Assembly (NCBI RefSeq): GCF_032302195.1
Contig: NZ_CP135275.1
Coordinates: 6,797,501 to 6,861,500, forward strand
Source of the DNA: Paenibacillus sp. MMS20-IR301
Lineage (GTDB): Bacteria > Bacillota > Bacilli > Paenibacillales > Paenibacillaceae
Reading direction: 5' to 3'
Length of the DNA stretch: 64,000 nucleotides
Shown here: piece by piece, positions 44,393 through 53,604 of the stretch
How the letters are laid out: every line of letters starts with the position of its first letter
Position numbering within the stretch: position 1 is the first letter of the stretch
The notes under the pieces: model-generated
What the model saw: the letters and a program-made list of their open reading frames with translations, nothing else
Told to the model about the DNA's origin: nothing
Databases searched by the model: none
Translations under genes and position numbers: made by a program

Positions 44393-45937
44393 GTGAAATA
44401 CAAAGTGTTATTGATTGATGATGAACCGAGTGCCCTTGAAGGCATGCAGCTGTGGATCAACTGGGAGGAGCTCGGCTTCGAGCTGTGCGGTACCTGCGGC
44501 AACGGCCGGGAGGGGCTGCAGCTGATGAAGCAGCTGCAGCCGGACCTGGTCATTACAGATGTGAATATGCCGCTGATGAATGGTCTGGAGATGATCGAGG
44601 CCTGGCAGCAGCAGAATACCGGCAGACCCAAGTTTGTGATACTGAGCGGCTACAGTGAGTTTGAGTATGCCCGCACGGCAATCAGCTACGGAATCAGCCA
44701 CTATCTGCTGAAGCCGGTCTTTCCGGAGGAGGCTGCCGAGGAGCTGCGGGAGATCCATCAGGAGCTGGAGCAGGAAGAAAGCCGCAGAATGATTCATGAG
44801 ATTGCCTCTGAGGAAGAGGCGGCGGCCTTGATCAGAGGCCTGTTGTACGGGAAGAAGGGAGACCAGGCACTGCAGAATCAGCTGGATGCCCTGCCCGGCT
44901 TCCGGGAAGCCGGTGCCTGGAACCTGTGCCTGCTGCAGACTGTCCCGGAGCTGTATGCTGAACTGCGGGGAAGAACGGCGTCCCTGCTGGCCGCCTATCC
45001 GGCTATTGTGATGATCGATCTGGAGGCGGGGCTGCTTGGGATCGTCTACGGGATGCCGGCAGACAGCCGGGAAGTCAGCAGGGCAGAGGAGGCACTCAGT
45101 GTGCTACTGCAGGAGTACAGCGGAAGCATGCTCTATATAGCGGCTGGAGCACCTGTGACTTCTTTGCTTTGTATAGAAGACAGCTACTGCAGCGCCAAAG
45201 AGACTTTGCTGCATTTCTTTTACGCCCCCGATGCTGCCGGGGTTCTGACTTACCGTGAGATAGAGGGGAATGCCTTCAGCTACAGCTATGACCATATCCG
45301 GCTGATGGATGCCCTGCTGGACTCCGTCAATCTGCTGGATCTGGACGGTTACCGCCAGGCGCTGGAGGAGGCGGAGCAGAGCTTCCGGGCACAGCAAGTA
45401 GCACCGGAGGTGGTGAAGAAATTTGTGATTCATCTCATGTACCGGATATTTGAGCTTGTGCCCGGAGCGGAGAATTCAGGCGGGGAGCAGGGGCCGGCAG
45501 GGCTTGAAATCCCGGAGATCCAGCAGGCCATGTACTCGCTTAGCAGCTTGCTCGGCCGTTTATTATCCTGCGGTGAAAGGGCAATACACCTCCTGGTGCG
45601 TGAGCAGAATCATAAGTCGCATGGAATCGTACAGGAGATCAACCGGTATATCGGGGAGCATTATCATGAAAGCCTGAGCATTCAGAAGCTGGCCGAGGTG
45701 TTCTTTCTCCATCCCGTATATCTGGGTCAATTATTGATCAAGAAGAATGGGATGACCTTCAATGAGCAGCTGCATCAGCTGCGGATTCAGGCAGCGGCGC
45801 ACCTCCTGCGCGGGAGTAAGCTGAAGCTCTCCGAGATTGCCGAGCGGGTAGGCTATGCCAATTACGGGCAGTTTCTGAAACGCTTTGAGAAGGAAATGCA
45901 TATGGGACCCAGCGAGTACCGCCAGGGAAAGTTCTAA
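44393..45937 (+). CDS. Response regulator with AraC DNA-binding domain (YesN type)
   Basis: A 514-residue regulator: receiver with Asp9, Asp10, phosphoacceptor Asp56 (LVITDVNMP) and Lys107 (YLLKPV), a variable middle, and an AraC DNA-binding domain at about 410-512 (IQKLAEVFFLHPVYLGQLLI). It is coupled to the kinase gene and directly precedes the LplA-type operon, so it is the cognate activator. Together with the regulator at 40.9 kb it makes a regulator-kinase-regulator set. Confidence 0.93.
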   Translation: MKYKVLLIDDEPSALEGMQLWINWEELGFELCGTCGNGREGLQLMKQLQPDLVITDVNMPLMNGLEMIEAWQQQNTGRPKFVILSGYSEFEYARTAISYGISHYLLKPVFPEEAAEELREIHQELEQEESRRMIHEIASEEEAAALIRGLLYGKKGDQALQNQLDALPGFREAGAWNLCLLQTVPELYAELRGRTASLLAAYPAIVMIDLEAGLLGIVYGMPADSREVSRAEEALSVLLQEYSGSMLYIAAGAPVTSLLCIEDSYCSAKETLLHFFYAPDAAGVLTYREIEGNAFSYSYDHIRLMDALLDSVNLLDLDGYRQALEEAEQSFRAQQVAPEVVKKFVIHLMYRIFELVPGAENSGGEQGPAGLEIPEIQQAMYSLSSLLGRLLSCGERAIHLLVREQNHKSHGIVQEINRYIGEHYHESLSIQKLAEVFFLHPVYLGQLLIKKNGMTFNEQLHQLRIQAAAHLLRGSKLKLSEIAERVGYANYGQFLKRFEKEMHMGPSEYRQGKF

Positions 45938-45992
45938 ACTTTTCCGGGGGTACACCTTTAGTTCGGTCGTATTTTAGCGGGCAGATCCCCTC

Positions 45993-46019
45993 TATAATTC
46001 ATTTATGTAAGTGCTTACA
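45993..46019 (+). promoter_or_regulatory. Promoter -10 box and cre-like site of the xylo-oligosaccharide operon
   Basis: TATAAT (45993-45998) without a good -35 box, as expected for an activator-dependent promoter. TGTAAGTGCTTACA (46006-46019) is a near-perfect palindrome fitting the CcpA cre consensus apart from the central CG, and lies just after the start of transcription, where it would block the operon when preferred sugars are present. Confidence 0.7.
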
Positions 46020-46051
46020 AATTAAAGACCAACACATTATGGAGGTGCTTT

Positions 46052-47761
46052 ATGGGGGGCAAGAAGAAAGCGGTGTATAAGCTATCCCTGATTGTTCTGT
46101 TATCCTTAAGCTTTACCCTATCCGGCTGCGGAGGCAACAATAGCGGCAACGGCAACAAAGCAGGCACTGCAGCCGATAACGGAGGAGCAACTGCGACACA
46201 GACGGCAGCGGCAGACACGGATGGCAAGATCGAGCCGTTTGAGATCAGCTTCTTCATCGGTGAAGCCGGCCAGCAGCCGACGCCGGACAACAAGATTTTC
46301 AAGAAAATCAAGGAAGAAACAGGCGCCAGCTTTAACTTCGAGTATCTGGCAGGAGACATTAACCAGAAGCTCGGTGTTATGATCGCCGGGCAGGATTATC
46401 CGGATGTGATGACCGGGAATACCAAGCTAACAGCGGCGGGCGCTTACCAGCCGCTGGAAGACTTAATCGAACAATACGCACCTAATTTGAAAGCGCATTA
46501 TGCAGACTACTGGAACATGATGAAGGACCCGAATGACGGGCATATCTATATCCTGCCGAACTACGGGGTGTATAACGGGGAAGTGAACAGCGCCTGGTAT
46601 TCCGGTCCGGCGTTCTGGATTCAAAAAGCGGTGCTGAAGGAATTCGGCTATCCAAAAGTCAAAACTCTGGATGAATACTTCGACCTGATTGCCAAATATA
46701 AAGAGAAATATCCGAAAATTGACGGAAGTCCGACGATCGGCTTTGAAATCCTGAACTCGGACTGGAGAAACTGGGGATTGTTCAACGCACCGCAGCATTT
46801 GATCGGGCATCCGAACGACGGCGGCGTTGTGGTCAATGATGGCGTAGCGGAGATTTTTGCGGACAAGGATTATGCCAAGAAATACTACCAGAAGCTGAAT
46901 GAGATGAATCAGCTCGGCCTGATTGATAAAGAAACCTTCGTGCAGAACTACGACCAGTATATGGCGAAGCTGTCCAGCGGTACAGTTCTCGGCATGTTCG
47001 ACCAGCACTGGAACTTCAGCGCAGCGGAAGACTCCTTAACGACTCAAGGGAAGATTGAGCGGACCTATGTAGGGCTTCCTCTCGTGTATGATACAGCTAC
47101 TACAGACTACTACCGCGATCTTGCGGTACTGAACCTGAACAACGGCTTCGGGATCAGCATCAATGCCAAAGATCCGGTCAAGATTATTAAACTGCTCGAT
47201 ACGCTGATCAGCGAAGACTGGCAGAAGACCCTGGCCTGGGGAATTGAAGGCGAGGATTACATTGTCGAGAACGGAAGATTCATGAAGACGCAGGAGCAGC
47301 GTGACAATGCTGCTGATCCGACCTGGCAAATGGCGAATAAAGCGAAGACCCTCTTCGGCTATCTGCCAAAAATCGAGGGCAGCTACAGTGACGGCAACTC
47401 TACAGATGCATCAGCCCAGCCTGAAGAATATGCAGCCAGCGTGAAGCCGTACGACAGGGAAGTGCTGGATGCCTACGGGTTTAACAGCTATGTTGATTTC
47501 TTCAGCAAACCGCCGGCCAACCCTGTCTACTATCCGGCCTGGTCGATTGACCTCGTGGAAGGCTCGGATGCCAAAATTGCCAATACCAAGCTGAATGAGC
47601 TGTCCACCAAGTACCTGCCGAAGGCTATTCTGGCTGATCCTGCAGATTTCGATTCCGTCTGGGGCGATTATACCGGAGATATTCAGAAGGCCAATGTGAA
47701 GGCATATGAAGACAAGATCAACGAGCAGATCAAGTGGAGAATTGAGAAGTGGAGTAAATAA
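46052..47761 (+). CDS. Extracellular sugar-binding lipoprotein (LplA type)
   Basis: A 569-residue lipoprotein (FTLSGC, lipid Cys26) with a Gly/Asn/Ala/Thr linker and the LplA-like fold starting ISFFIGEAGQQPTPDNKIFK. GGAGGTG precedes the ATG. The gene order lplA, lplB, lplC-type, xylanase after yesM/yesN resembles aldouronate/xylo-oligosaccharide uptake clusters known from Paenibacillus, so xylo-oligosaccharides are the likely ligand. Confidence 0.92.
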   Translation: MGGKKKAVYKLSLIVLLSLSFTLSGCGGNNSGNGNKAGTAADNGGATATQTAAADTDGKIEPFEISFFIGEAGQQPTPDNKIFKKIKEETGASFNFEYLAGDINQKLGVMIAGQDYPDVMTGNTKLTAAGAYQPLEDLIEQYAPNLKAHYADYWNMMKDPNDGHIYILPNYGVYNGEVNSAWYSGPAFWIQKAVLKEFGYPKVKTLDEYFDLIAKYKEKYPKIDGSPTIGFEILNSDWRNWGLFNAPQHLIGHPNDGGVVVNDGVAEIFADKDYAKKYYQKLNEMNQLGLIDKETFVQNYDQYMAKLSSGTVLGMFDQHWNFSAAEDSLTTQGKIERTYVGLPLVYDTATTDYYRDLAVLNLNNGFGISINAKDPVKIIKLLDTLISEDWQKTLAWGIEGEDYIVENGRFMKTQEQRDNAADPTWQMANKAKTLFGYLPKIEGSYSDGNSTDASAQPEEYAASVKPYDREVLDAYGFNSYVDFFSKPPANPVYYPAWSIDLVEGSDAKIANTKLNELSTKYLPKAILADPADFDSVWGDYTGDIQKANVKAYEDKINEQIKWRIEKWSK

Positions 47762-47806
47762 GCCGCTGGAATACATTCGTTCATACTTTTGATCAACAGG
47801 GGGTGC

Positions 47807-47825
47807 GGGGCCGTCAGGACGGCCC
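47807..47825 (+). other. Hairpin between binding-protein and permease genes
   Basis: GGGCCGTC and GACGGCCC with a minimal loop and no T run. Probably an mRNA 3' protector that raises binding-protein mRNA over permease mRNA. Confidence 0.6.
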
Positions 47826-47866
47826 TTCACCTCCTGAATTTAAAATGATTGTGTGGGGAGATCAAC

Positions 47867-48835
47867 ATGGATGAGACCTTAGGGAAAGAAAGTGCCGCCT
47901 TGCATCCAAAGAAAAAAAAGAAGCAGCCCATTACCTGGTCGCTCATCAAAAACCAGAAACAGCTGATTTGGATGTCTGTTCCCTTGTTGCTGTATATAAT
48001 TCTTTTTGCTTATGTCCCGGTCTGGGGCTGGACCATGGCTTTCCAGAATTACCGCCCGGCGCGTGCCTTCAGTGAACAGGAGTGGGTCGGCTTCAAGCAG
48101 TTCCGGTTTCTGTTTACAGATGATAATTTCCTCCGTGTCCTGCGCAATACGCTGGCGATGGGGATTATCAACCTGGTTCTCGGGTTTGTCACTGCGATTG
48201 TTCTTGCCCTGCTGCTGAATGAAATCCGTAAGGTGTTCTGGAAAAGGCTGGTGCAGACGGTCTCTTATCTGCCGCATTTCCTGTCCTGGATTATCGTTAC
48301 CGGGATTGTGGCAACATCGCTCTCCATCAATGACGGTATTGTCAATATTGTCCTGATGAAGCTGCATATTATCAGCGAGCCGATCCTGTGGCTCAGCCAG
48401 GGCAAGTACTTCTGGGGCATTGTCGGCGCTTCCCATGTGTGGAAGGAAGTCGGCTGGAATACCATAATCTATCTGGCTGCGATTGCCTCCATTGACCCGG
48501 CGTTATATGAAGCTGCTGAGATTGACGGTGCGAGCCGGTACAAAAAAATGAGATTTGTAACGCTTCCCGGAATTAAAGCGACGATTGTTATCCTGCTGAT
48601 TATGTCTGTCGGACATGTGCTTGAAGCAGGCTTTGAAGTACAATATCTGCTCGGCAACGGGCTTGTGGTGGACTGGTCGGAGACCATTGATATCTTCGTC
48701 CTTAAATACGGGCTGGCGCAAGGCAACTATTCACTGGCAACCGCAGGCGGGATCTTCAAGACGGTCGTCAGCGTCACCTTGCTGCTGATGGCGAACTGGA
48801 CCGCGAAACGGCTCGGGGAAGAGAGGTTGTTATAG
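47867..48835 (+). CDS. Sugar ABC transporter permease (LplB type)
   Basis: A 322-residue permease with six membrane helices and the EAA-loop pattern LYEAAEIDGASRYKKMRFVT. ATG 47867 has GGGGAG eight bases upstream; an in-frame TTG 18 bases earlier overlaps no suitable site. Pairs with the following permease; its ATPase is not encoded in the operon, as usual for this family. Confidence 0.92.
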   Translation: MDETLGKESAALHPKKKKKQPITWSLIKNQKQLIWMSVPLLLYIILFAYVPVWGWTMAFQNYRPARAFSEQEWVGFKQFRFLFTDDNFLRVLRNTLAMGIINLVLGFVTAIVLALLLNEIRKVFWKRLVQTVSYLPHFLSWIIVTGIVATSLSINDGIVNIVLMKLHIISEPILWLSQGKYFWGIVGASHVWKEVGWNTIIYLAAIASIDPALYEAAEIDGASRYKKMRFVTLPGIKATIVILLIMSVGHVLEAGFEVQYLLGNGLVVDWSETIDIFVLKYGLAQGNYSLATAGGIFKTVVSVTLLLMANWTAKRLGEERLL

Positions 48836-48836
48836 C

Positions 48837-49796
48837 ATGGCCAACCAGCAAGTGAGCCCTGGCATGAAGTCAGGCATATCTGCGAAAAAAAGCCTGAGAC
48901 CCAGCGGACTGGAGCCGGTGCTCTTCCATAGCTTCAATACCGTCTTCATGATCTGTCTGGTGCTCGTTACTTTATATCCGTTCCTGAATACCATTGCCGT
49001 GTCCTTCAATGCAGGGAATGATACCATCCGCGGCGGCATTTATCTGTGGCCTAGGGACTGGACCCTGCAGAATTACAAGGCAATCTTTGCCTCAGGCACC
49101 ATTTTTGATGCCTTCTGGATTTCGGTAGCCCGCACGGTGATCTCAACGCTCCTAAATATCTTCCTGACCACCATGCTCGCGTATACCTTAAGCCGCAAGG
49201 AGTATGTGTTCCGCAAGCCGATTACGGTGATCTTCGTACTGACGATGTATTTCAGCGCCGGTCTGATTCCGAACTATTTCCTGATTAAGGACCTCAATCT
49301 GCTGAACAGCTTCTGGGTCTACATTTTCCCGTCCATGATCAGTGCCTTTAATATGATTGTAATCCGTACCTACATCGGTACGATACCGGAAAGTCTGCTG
49401 GAATCGGCCAGAATTGACGGTGCGGGTGATTTCAGAATTTTCATGCGTGTCGTATTCCCGTTATGCAAGCCGGTGCTGGCAACTATCGCTCTCTTTGTGG
49501 CCGTAGGGGCCTGGAACTCCTGGTTTGATGCCTTCATCTATACTTCCTCCAAGCAGCATTTAAGCACCCTGCAGTATGAGCTGATGAAGCTGCTGTCTTC
49601 AACCATGAACTCGAACAGTAATCCGAACGTAGCCGCAGGGGTAGGGATGAATCAGGATTCCGCCAAAGCGATGGTAACTCCGCTGTCGATCCGGGCCGCG
49701 ATTACTATTGTAGCTTCCGTGCCTATTCTCCTGGTCTATCCGTTCATGCAGAAATACTTTGTTGTCGGACTGAATGTCGGCAGTGTGAAGGAGTAG
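48837..49796 (+). CDS. Sugar ABC transporter permease (LplC/YtcP type)
   Basis: A 319-residue permease with six helices, EAA-loop LLESARIDGAGDFRIFMRVV and the subgroup insertion near NSNPNVAAGVGMNQ. Starts one base after the previous stop. Second half of the channel. Confidence 0.92.
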   Translation: MANQQVSPGMKSGISAKKSLRPSGLEPVLFHSFNTVFMICLVLVTLYPFLNTIAVSFNAGNDTIRGGIYLWPRDWTLQNYKAIFASGTIFDAFWISVARTVISTLLNIFLTTMLAYTLSRKEYVFRKPITVIFVLTMYFSAGLIPNYFLIKDLNLLNSFWVYIFPSMISAFNMIVIRTYIGTIPESLLESARIDGAGDFRIFMRVVFPLCKPVLATIALFVAVGAWNSWFDAFIYTSSKQHLSTLQYELMKLLSSTMNSNSNPNVAAGVGMNQDSAKAMVTPLSIRAAITIVASVPILLVYPFMQKYFVVGLNVGSVKE

Positions 49797-49829
49797 CTGA
49801 AACGATAATGCGAGTAAGGAGTGTTAGCT

Positions 49830-50843
49830 GTGAGGGAAAGCCTGGATTTCAAGGAGCCGGCACTGAAGGCGGTATTTGCAGATGATTTCAAAATTGGTGC
49901 AGCGGTAAATCCGCGGATGATTGCTGCGCAGGAAAGTCTGCTGGCTTATCATTTCAACAGCATTACCGCTGAGAATGAAATGAAATTCGAAAGTCTGCAT
50001 CCTGCAGAGGAAGTCTATCGTTTCGGGGCCGCAGATGAGCTGGCGGCCTTTGCCCGGAAGCATGGCATGGCACTGCGAGGACATACCCTCCTATGGCATA
50101 ATCAGACATCCGATTGGCTGTTTAAGAACAAAACGGGAGAGGCCGTGGACAAGAATACGCTGCTGGCCCGGCTCAAAAGCCATATTGAGACCGTGGTCGG
50201 GCGCTACCGGGGAGAAATCTATGCCTGGGATGTGGTCAATGAGGCGGTCGCCGATGAAGGCGGGGAGCTGCTGCGCCCGTCCAAATGGCTGGAGATTGCC
50301 GGACCGGACTTCATCGCCGAAGCGTTCCGGTTCGCACATGAAGCCGACCCGCAGGCGCTGCTCTTCTACAATGATTATAATGAATCCCAGCCGCAGAAGC
50401 GGGATAAAATCTGCAAGTTATTGAAATCCCTGCTGGATCAGGAGGTGCCGGTGCACGGTGTCGGCCTCCAGGCCCACTGGAATCTGTACGATCCGGGCCT
50501 GGATGAAATCCGCACCGCGATTGAGAAATACGCGTCGCTCGGTCTTCAGCTGCAGCTTACGGAGCTGGATATGTCGCTGTTCCGCTTCGATGACAGGCGT
50601 ACGGATCTTAAAGCTCCGCCTGCGGAGCTCCTGGAGTTACAGGCGGAGCGGTACGAAGCCGTGTTCCGGCTGCTTAAGGAATACCGCGGGGTCATCTCCT
50701 CGGTCACCTTCTGGGGTGCAGCCGATGATTATACCTGGCTGGATGATTTCCCGGTCCGGGGGCGGAAGAACTGGCCGTTCCTGTTCGATGAGCAGCATCA
50801 GCCGAAGCCGGCATACCAGCGGATTGTATCCGGGCTTTGCTGA
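49830..50843 (+). CDS. Endo-1,4-beta-xylanase, GH10, intracellular
   Basis: A 337-residue family 10 xylanase barrel. The acid/base is Glu138 (WDVVNEAV) and the nucleophile Glu245 (LTELDMS); HTLLWHNQ is also conserved. There is no signal peptide or carbohydrate-binding module, so it should cleave imported xylo-oligosaccharides in the cytosol, like XynA2 of aldouronate clusters. GTG 49830 is chosen because AAGGAG ends eight bases before it; the GTG at 49821 overlaps that site. No alpha-glucuronidase or beta-xylosidase gene is next to it. Confidence 0.94.
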   Translation: MRESLDFKEPALKAVFADDFKIGAAVNPRMIAAQESLLAYHFNSITAENEMKFESLHPAEEVYRFGAADELAAFARKHGMALRGHTLLWHNQTSDWLFKNKTGEAVDKNTLLARLKSHIETVVGRYRGEIYAWDVVNEAVADEGGELLRPSKWLEIAGPDFIAEAFRFAHEADPQALLFYNDYNESQPQKRDKICKLLKSLLDQEVPVHGVGLQAHWNLYDPGLDEIRTAIEKYASLGLQLQLTELDMSLFRFDDRRTDLKAPPAELLELQAERYEAVFRLLKEYRGVISSVTFWGAADDYTWLDDFPVRGRKNWPFLFDEQHQPKPAYQRIVSGLC

Positions 50844-50875
50844 GCCGTCTTTTTGCTAGATAAGAATGTAAATGT

Positions 50876-50934
50876 CCCGGGTTCCCCGCAAAATACCAGA
50901 GTCAACCTCGCAGCCCAAACCCCACTTTGTGGGG
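50876..50934 (+). repeat. Dispersed palindromic repeat, copy E
   Basis: CCCGGGTTCCCCGCAAAATACC at the left and ACCCCACTTTGTGGGG at the right, with CCTCGCAGCCC inside. Same family as copies A-D; its right end doubles as the xylanase operon terminator. Confidence 0.65.
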
Positions 50935-50940
50935 TTATTT
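50918..50940 (+). terminator. Terminator of the xylo-oligosaccharide operon
   Basis: AACCCCAC-TTT-GTGGGGTT followed by ATTTTG. Confidence 0.8.
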
Positions 50941-51181
50941 TGCATTTCACTTGAACTGTAGAATAATCCCAATCGCTCCCGTACATCCTTATAAAGCTTC
51001 ATTTTTTTCATATCCCGTACTAATTATTATCAAAAAAATGATGACACAGCGGATAAGATACCTTATTATTTAAAGAGATTTTTAATAAAACAGTTTTTAA
51101 ATAATTATGATACAAGAAACGGTAAAAGAAATTCAAAGGCAGAGGGCTTTAGTCTAGGCAGTCTATTAAGGAGGGCTTCAT
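50941..51181. promoter_or_regulatory. AT-rich upstream region of the methionine-type transporter
   Basis: No gene and no S-box or T-box pattern. TATGAT near 51107 is a possible -10 box. The ribosome binding site AAGGAGGG ends six bases before the proposed ATT start. Confidence 0.4.
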
Positions 51182-51943
51182 ATTCTATCGCTTAATCAGG
51201 TAAGCAAGAGCTTCGATCTGAAGAACGGCAGATATCCGGCTGTGGATGAAGTATCCCTTGAAGTGAAGGCCGGGGCGGTCCACGGCATTATCGGGGCGAG
51301 CGGAGCCGGCAAATCCACCCTGCTGCGGCTGATTAACCTGCTAGAGCGGCCCGATAAAGGAACGGTAAGGGTAGACGGCAGGCTGCTTACTGAGCTGCCG
51401 GATCAGGAGCTGCGGCGGGAACGGCAAAGAATCGGCATGATTTTTCAGCAGTTTAATCTGGTGGGCAATGCGACTGTCAGCCGGAATGTGGCCATCCCGC
51501 TGGAGCTTGCCGGGGTGCCGCGGGCCGGGAGGATGAAGCGGGTGGAGGAATGCCTGCAGTTTGTCGGGCTTGCTGACCGGGCGGATGAGTACCCGGCCCG
51601 GCTGAGCGGCGGCCAGCGCCAGCGGGTGGCCATTGCCAGGGCACTGGCGAACCATCCGAAGCTGTTGCTGTGCGATGAACCTACCTCCGCACTTGATCCG
51701 GGGACGACAGCTGATATTCTGGGTGTGCTCCGTCATATTAATGAGGTGCTGGATGTAACGATAGTAATTGTTACGCATGAGATGGATGTGATCAAGCAGA
51801 TCTGCAGCGGGGTGTCTGTAATGGAGCGGGGGAGAATTGTAGACAGCTTCTCCCGTGCTGAGGGCGGCTTTCTGCCGCCGGCAGGCTCCTCCGGTTCCTA
51901 CCGTGAGCGGATTACCGGAAGAGCGGGGGGGCCTTATGCTTGA
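51182..51943 (+). CDS. Methionine-type ABC transporter ATPase (MetN family) with ATT start
   Basis: About 253 residues. Walker A GASGAGKST, Q-loop IFQQFNLV, signature LSGGQRQRVAIARA, Walker B LLLCDEPTSALD and switch VTHEMD. It powers the MetI permease. The reading frame continues upstream of the first ATG (51242) through the expected N terminus (SLNQVSKSFDLKNGRYPAVD) to an ATT codon with AAGGAGGG six bases before it. Without those 20 residues the first beta strand is lost, so ATT is taken as the start. It lacks most of the C-terminal regulatory domain of longer MetN proteins. Confidence 0.85.
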   Translation: MLSLNQVSKSFDLKNGRYPAVDEVSLEVKAGAVHGIIGASGAGKSTLLRLINLLERPDKGTVRVDGRLLTELPDQELRRERQRIGMIFQQFNLVGNATVSRNVAIPLELAGVPRAGRMKRVEECLQFVGLADRADEYPARLSGGQRQRVAIARALANHPKLLLCDEPTSALDPGTTADILGVLRHINEVLDVTIVIVTHEMDVIKQICSGVSVMERGRIVDSFSRAEGGFLPPAGSSGSYRERITGRAGGPYA

Positions 51944-52598
51944 GAGCATGCTGAAGTATCAGGAACAGATGTGGCATTCAATCGGGGAGACCTTTGTCAT
52001 GGTCGGAATCTCAATAGGTGCTGCAGTACTGCTGGGGCTTCCGCTCGGGACCCTGCTGTATTTTTGCCGCAAAGGCCAGCTCTATGAGAACAGAAGCCTG
52101 TCGCTCATATTGAACAGCGTCGTCAATGTGGTCCGTTCATTTCCGTTCCTGCTTCTCGTTGTGGCCCTGATTCCGTTCACCCGCCTTGTCGTAGGTACAG
52201 CTATCGGTACGCTGGCCTCTACCGTTCCGCTGTCGATTGTCGCCATTGCCTACTATTCCAGGCTTGTGGAGCAATCTTTGCTGGAGGTTCCGCGGGGGAC
52301 GATTGAAGCAGCCTTGTCGATGGGGGCATCAAAGCCGGGGGTGATCTTCAAGTTTCTGTATGTCGAGGCCCGTTCGGGGCTGGTGCTCGGACTGACGGCT
52401 TCCACGATCAGCTTCATTTCCTTTTCAACTGTAATGGGAGTCGTCGGCGGGGGGGGTGTAGGCGACTTCGCCATCCGCTACGGATATCAGCGGTTCGAGA
52501 CAGAAGTGATGATCTACGCCATCCTGGTCATGATTGTGCTGGTGCAATTGATCCAGTTCACAGGAAGCACGGTAGCAAGACTGCTGGATAAACGCTGA
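51936..52598 (+). CDS. Methionine-type ABC transporter permease (MetI family)
   Basis: A 220-residue permease with five membrane helices and the coupling loop VPRGTIEAALSMGASKPGVI. ATG 51936 overlaps the ATPase stop by eight bases. Typical MetI length. Methionine or a related sulphur compound is the expected substrate. Confidence 0.93.
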   Translation: MLESMLKYQEQMWHSIGETFVMVGISIGAAVLLGLPLGTLLYFCRKGQLYENRSLSLILNSVVNVVRSFPFLLLVVALIPFTRLVVGTAIGTLASTVPLSIVAIAYYSRLVEQSLLEVPRGTIEAALSMGASKPGVIFKFLYVEARSGLVLGLTASTISFISFSTVMGVVGGGGVGDFAIRYGYQRFETEVMIYAILVMIVLVQLIQFTGSTVARLLDKR

Positions 52599-52639
52599 CA
52601 GACTGCAAGACTATATAATAATGGGGGTTAGATGAAACG

Positions 52640-53482
52640 ATGAAGACGACGACGAAAGCTGCTTTTCTACTGACATTACTTGTATTGGTGCTTGCACTTG
52701 CGGGCTGCGGACAAGGAAATAATAAGGAGGCTGCCGGGACTCCGGCCGCCGGGAGCACTGAGCCTGTGAAGATTAAAGTGGCCTCGCTGATTCCGCCAAT
52801 GACAGATATCCTTGATATTGTACAGCCGATTCTGAAGGAACAGGGCGTGGACATGGAAATTGTAATCCTGTCCGATAATGTGCAGCCGAACGAAGCACTG
52901 GCGAACAAGGAGGTGGATGCGAACTTCTTCCAGCATCTGCCTTACATGGAGCAGTTCAATGCGAGCAAAGGGGCTAACCTGGTTGGGGTACAGCCTGTGT
53001 ACGATGCCATTTATGGCGGTTATTCCAAGCGCTATAAGGCTATTGCCGATCTGCCGGATGGAGCAACCCTCGTGATGGCGAATGACCCGTCGAATATCGG
53101 AAGGTCCCTGCAGATGTTCGCGGATGCCGGACTGATTACGCTGAAGGACGGCGTAGGCATCCAAGCGACCCAGGCCGACATTACTGCCAATCCCAAGAAC
53201 TATAAGTTCGAGGAGGTCGACCTGCTGATGCTGGCCCGTATGCTGGATGATGCTGATCTTGTGGCGATGACTCCGGCGTATGCCAGCCCGCTCGGGCTGA
53301 CTCCGAAGAAGGATGCGCTGATTACTGAAGGGGAAGATTCCGCGTTTACCATCACGCTTGTTGCTCGTGAAGACAATAAGGATGCTGATGCGATCCGGAA
53401 GCTGGCCAGAGCAATCAGTGGTCCGGAGGTGAAGAAATTCCTGGAAGATAACTATGCGGATATCGCGCTGCCTGCTTTTTGA
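52640..53482 (+). CDS. Methionine-type substrate-binding lipoprotein (MetQ/NlpA family)
   Basis: A 280-residue lipoprotein (LALAGC, lipid Cys23) of the NlpA family. The fold begins IKVASLIPPMTDILDIVQPI and contains VDANFFQHLPYMEQFN, the family hallmark. Presents methionine or an analogue to MetNI. Third gene of the operon, 41 bases after the permease. Confidence 0.93.
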   Translation: MKTTTKAAFLLTLLVLVLALAGCGQGNNKEAAGTPAAGSTEPVKIKVASLIPPMTDILDIVQPILKEQGVDMEIVILSDNVQPNEALANKEVDANFFQHLPYMEQFNASKGANLVGVQPVYDAIYGGYSKRYKAIADLPDGATLVMANDPSNIGRSLQMFADAGLITLKDGVGIQATQADITANPKNYKFEEVDLLMLARMLDDADLVAMTPAYASPLGLTPKKDALITEGEDSAFTITLVAREDNKDADAIRKLARAISGPEVKKFLEDNYADIALPAF

Positions 53483-53541
53483 GGCATAGCCCGGATGCAT
53501 TAAGCTAAAATTCATTAGGCTAAAATCACACGGCCGTATGC

Positions 53542-53580
53542 ACAAACAGCCTTCTCCCATTAACGGAGAAGGCTGTTTGT
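53542..53580. terminator. Bidirectional terminator between metQ-type and phosphoesterase genes
   Basis: ACAAACAGCCTTCTCC and its exact complement form a 16-pair stem with a 7-base loop; each strand carries TGTTTGT at the hairpin end. Lies between convergent genes. Confidence 0.85.
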
Positions 53581-53604
53581 ATAGCGTTTAGTCGATTAAG
53601 ATAA

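Noticed and set aside
50941..51181. S-box or T-box in front of the methionine-type transporter
   Set aside because: No SAM-riboswitch core and no T-box sequence were found in the AT-rich leader.
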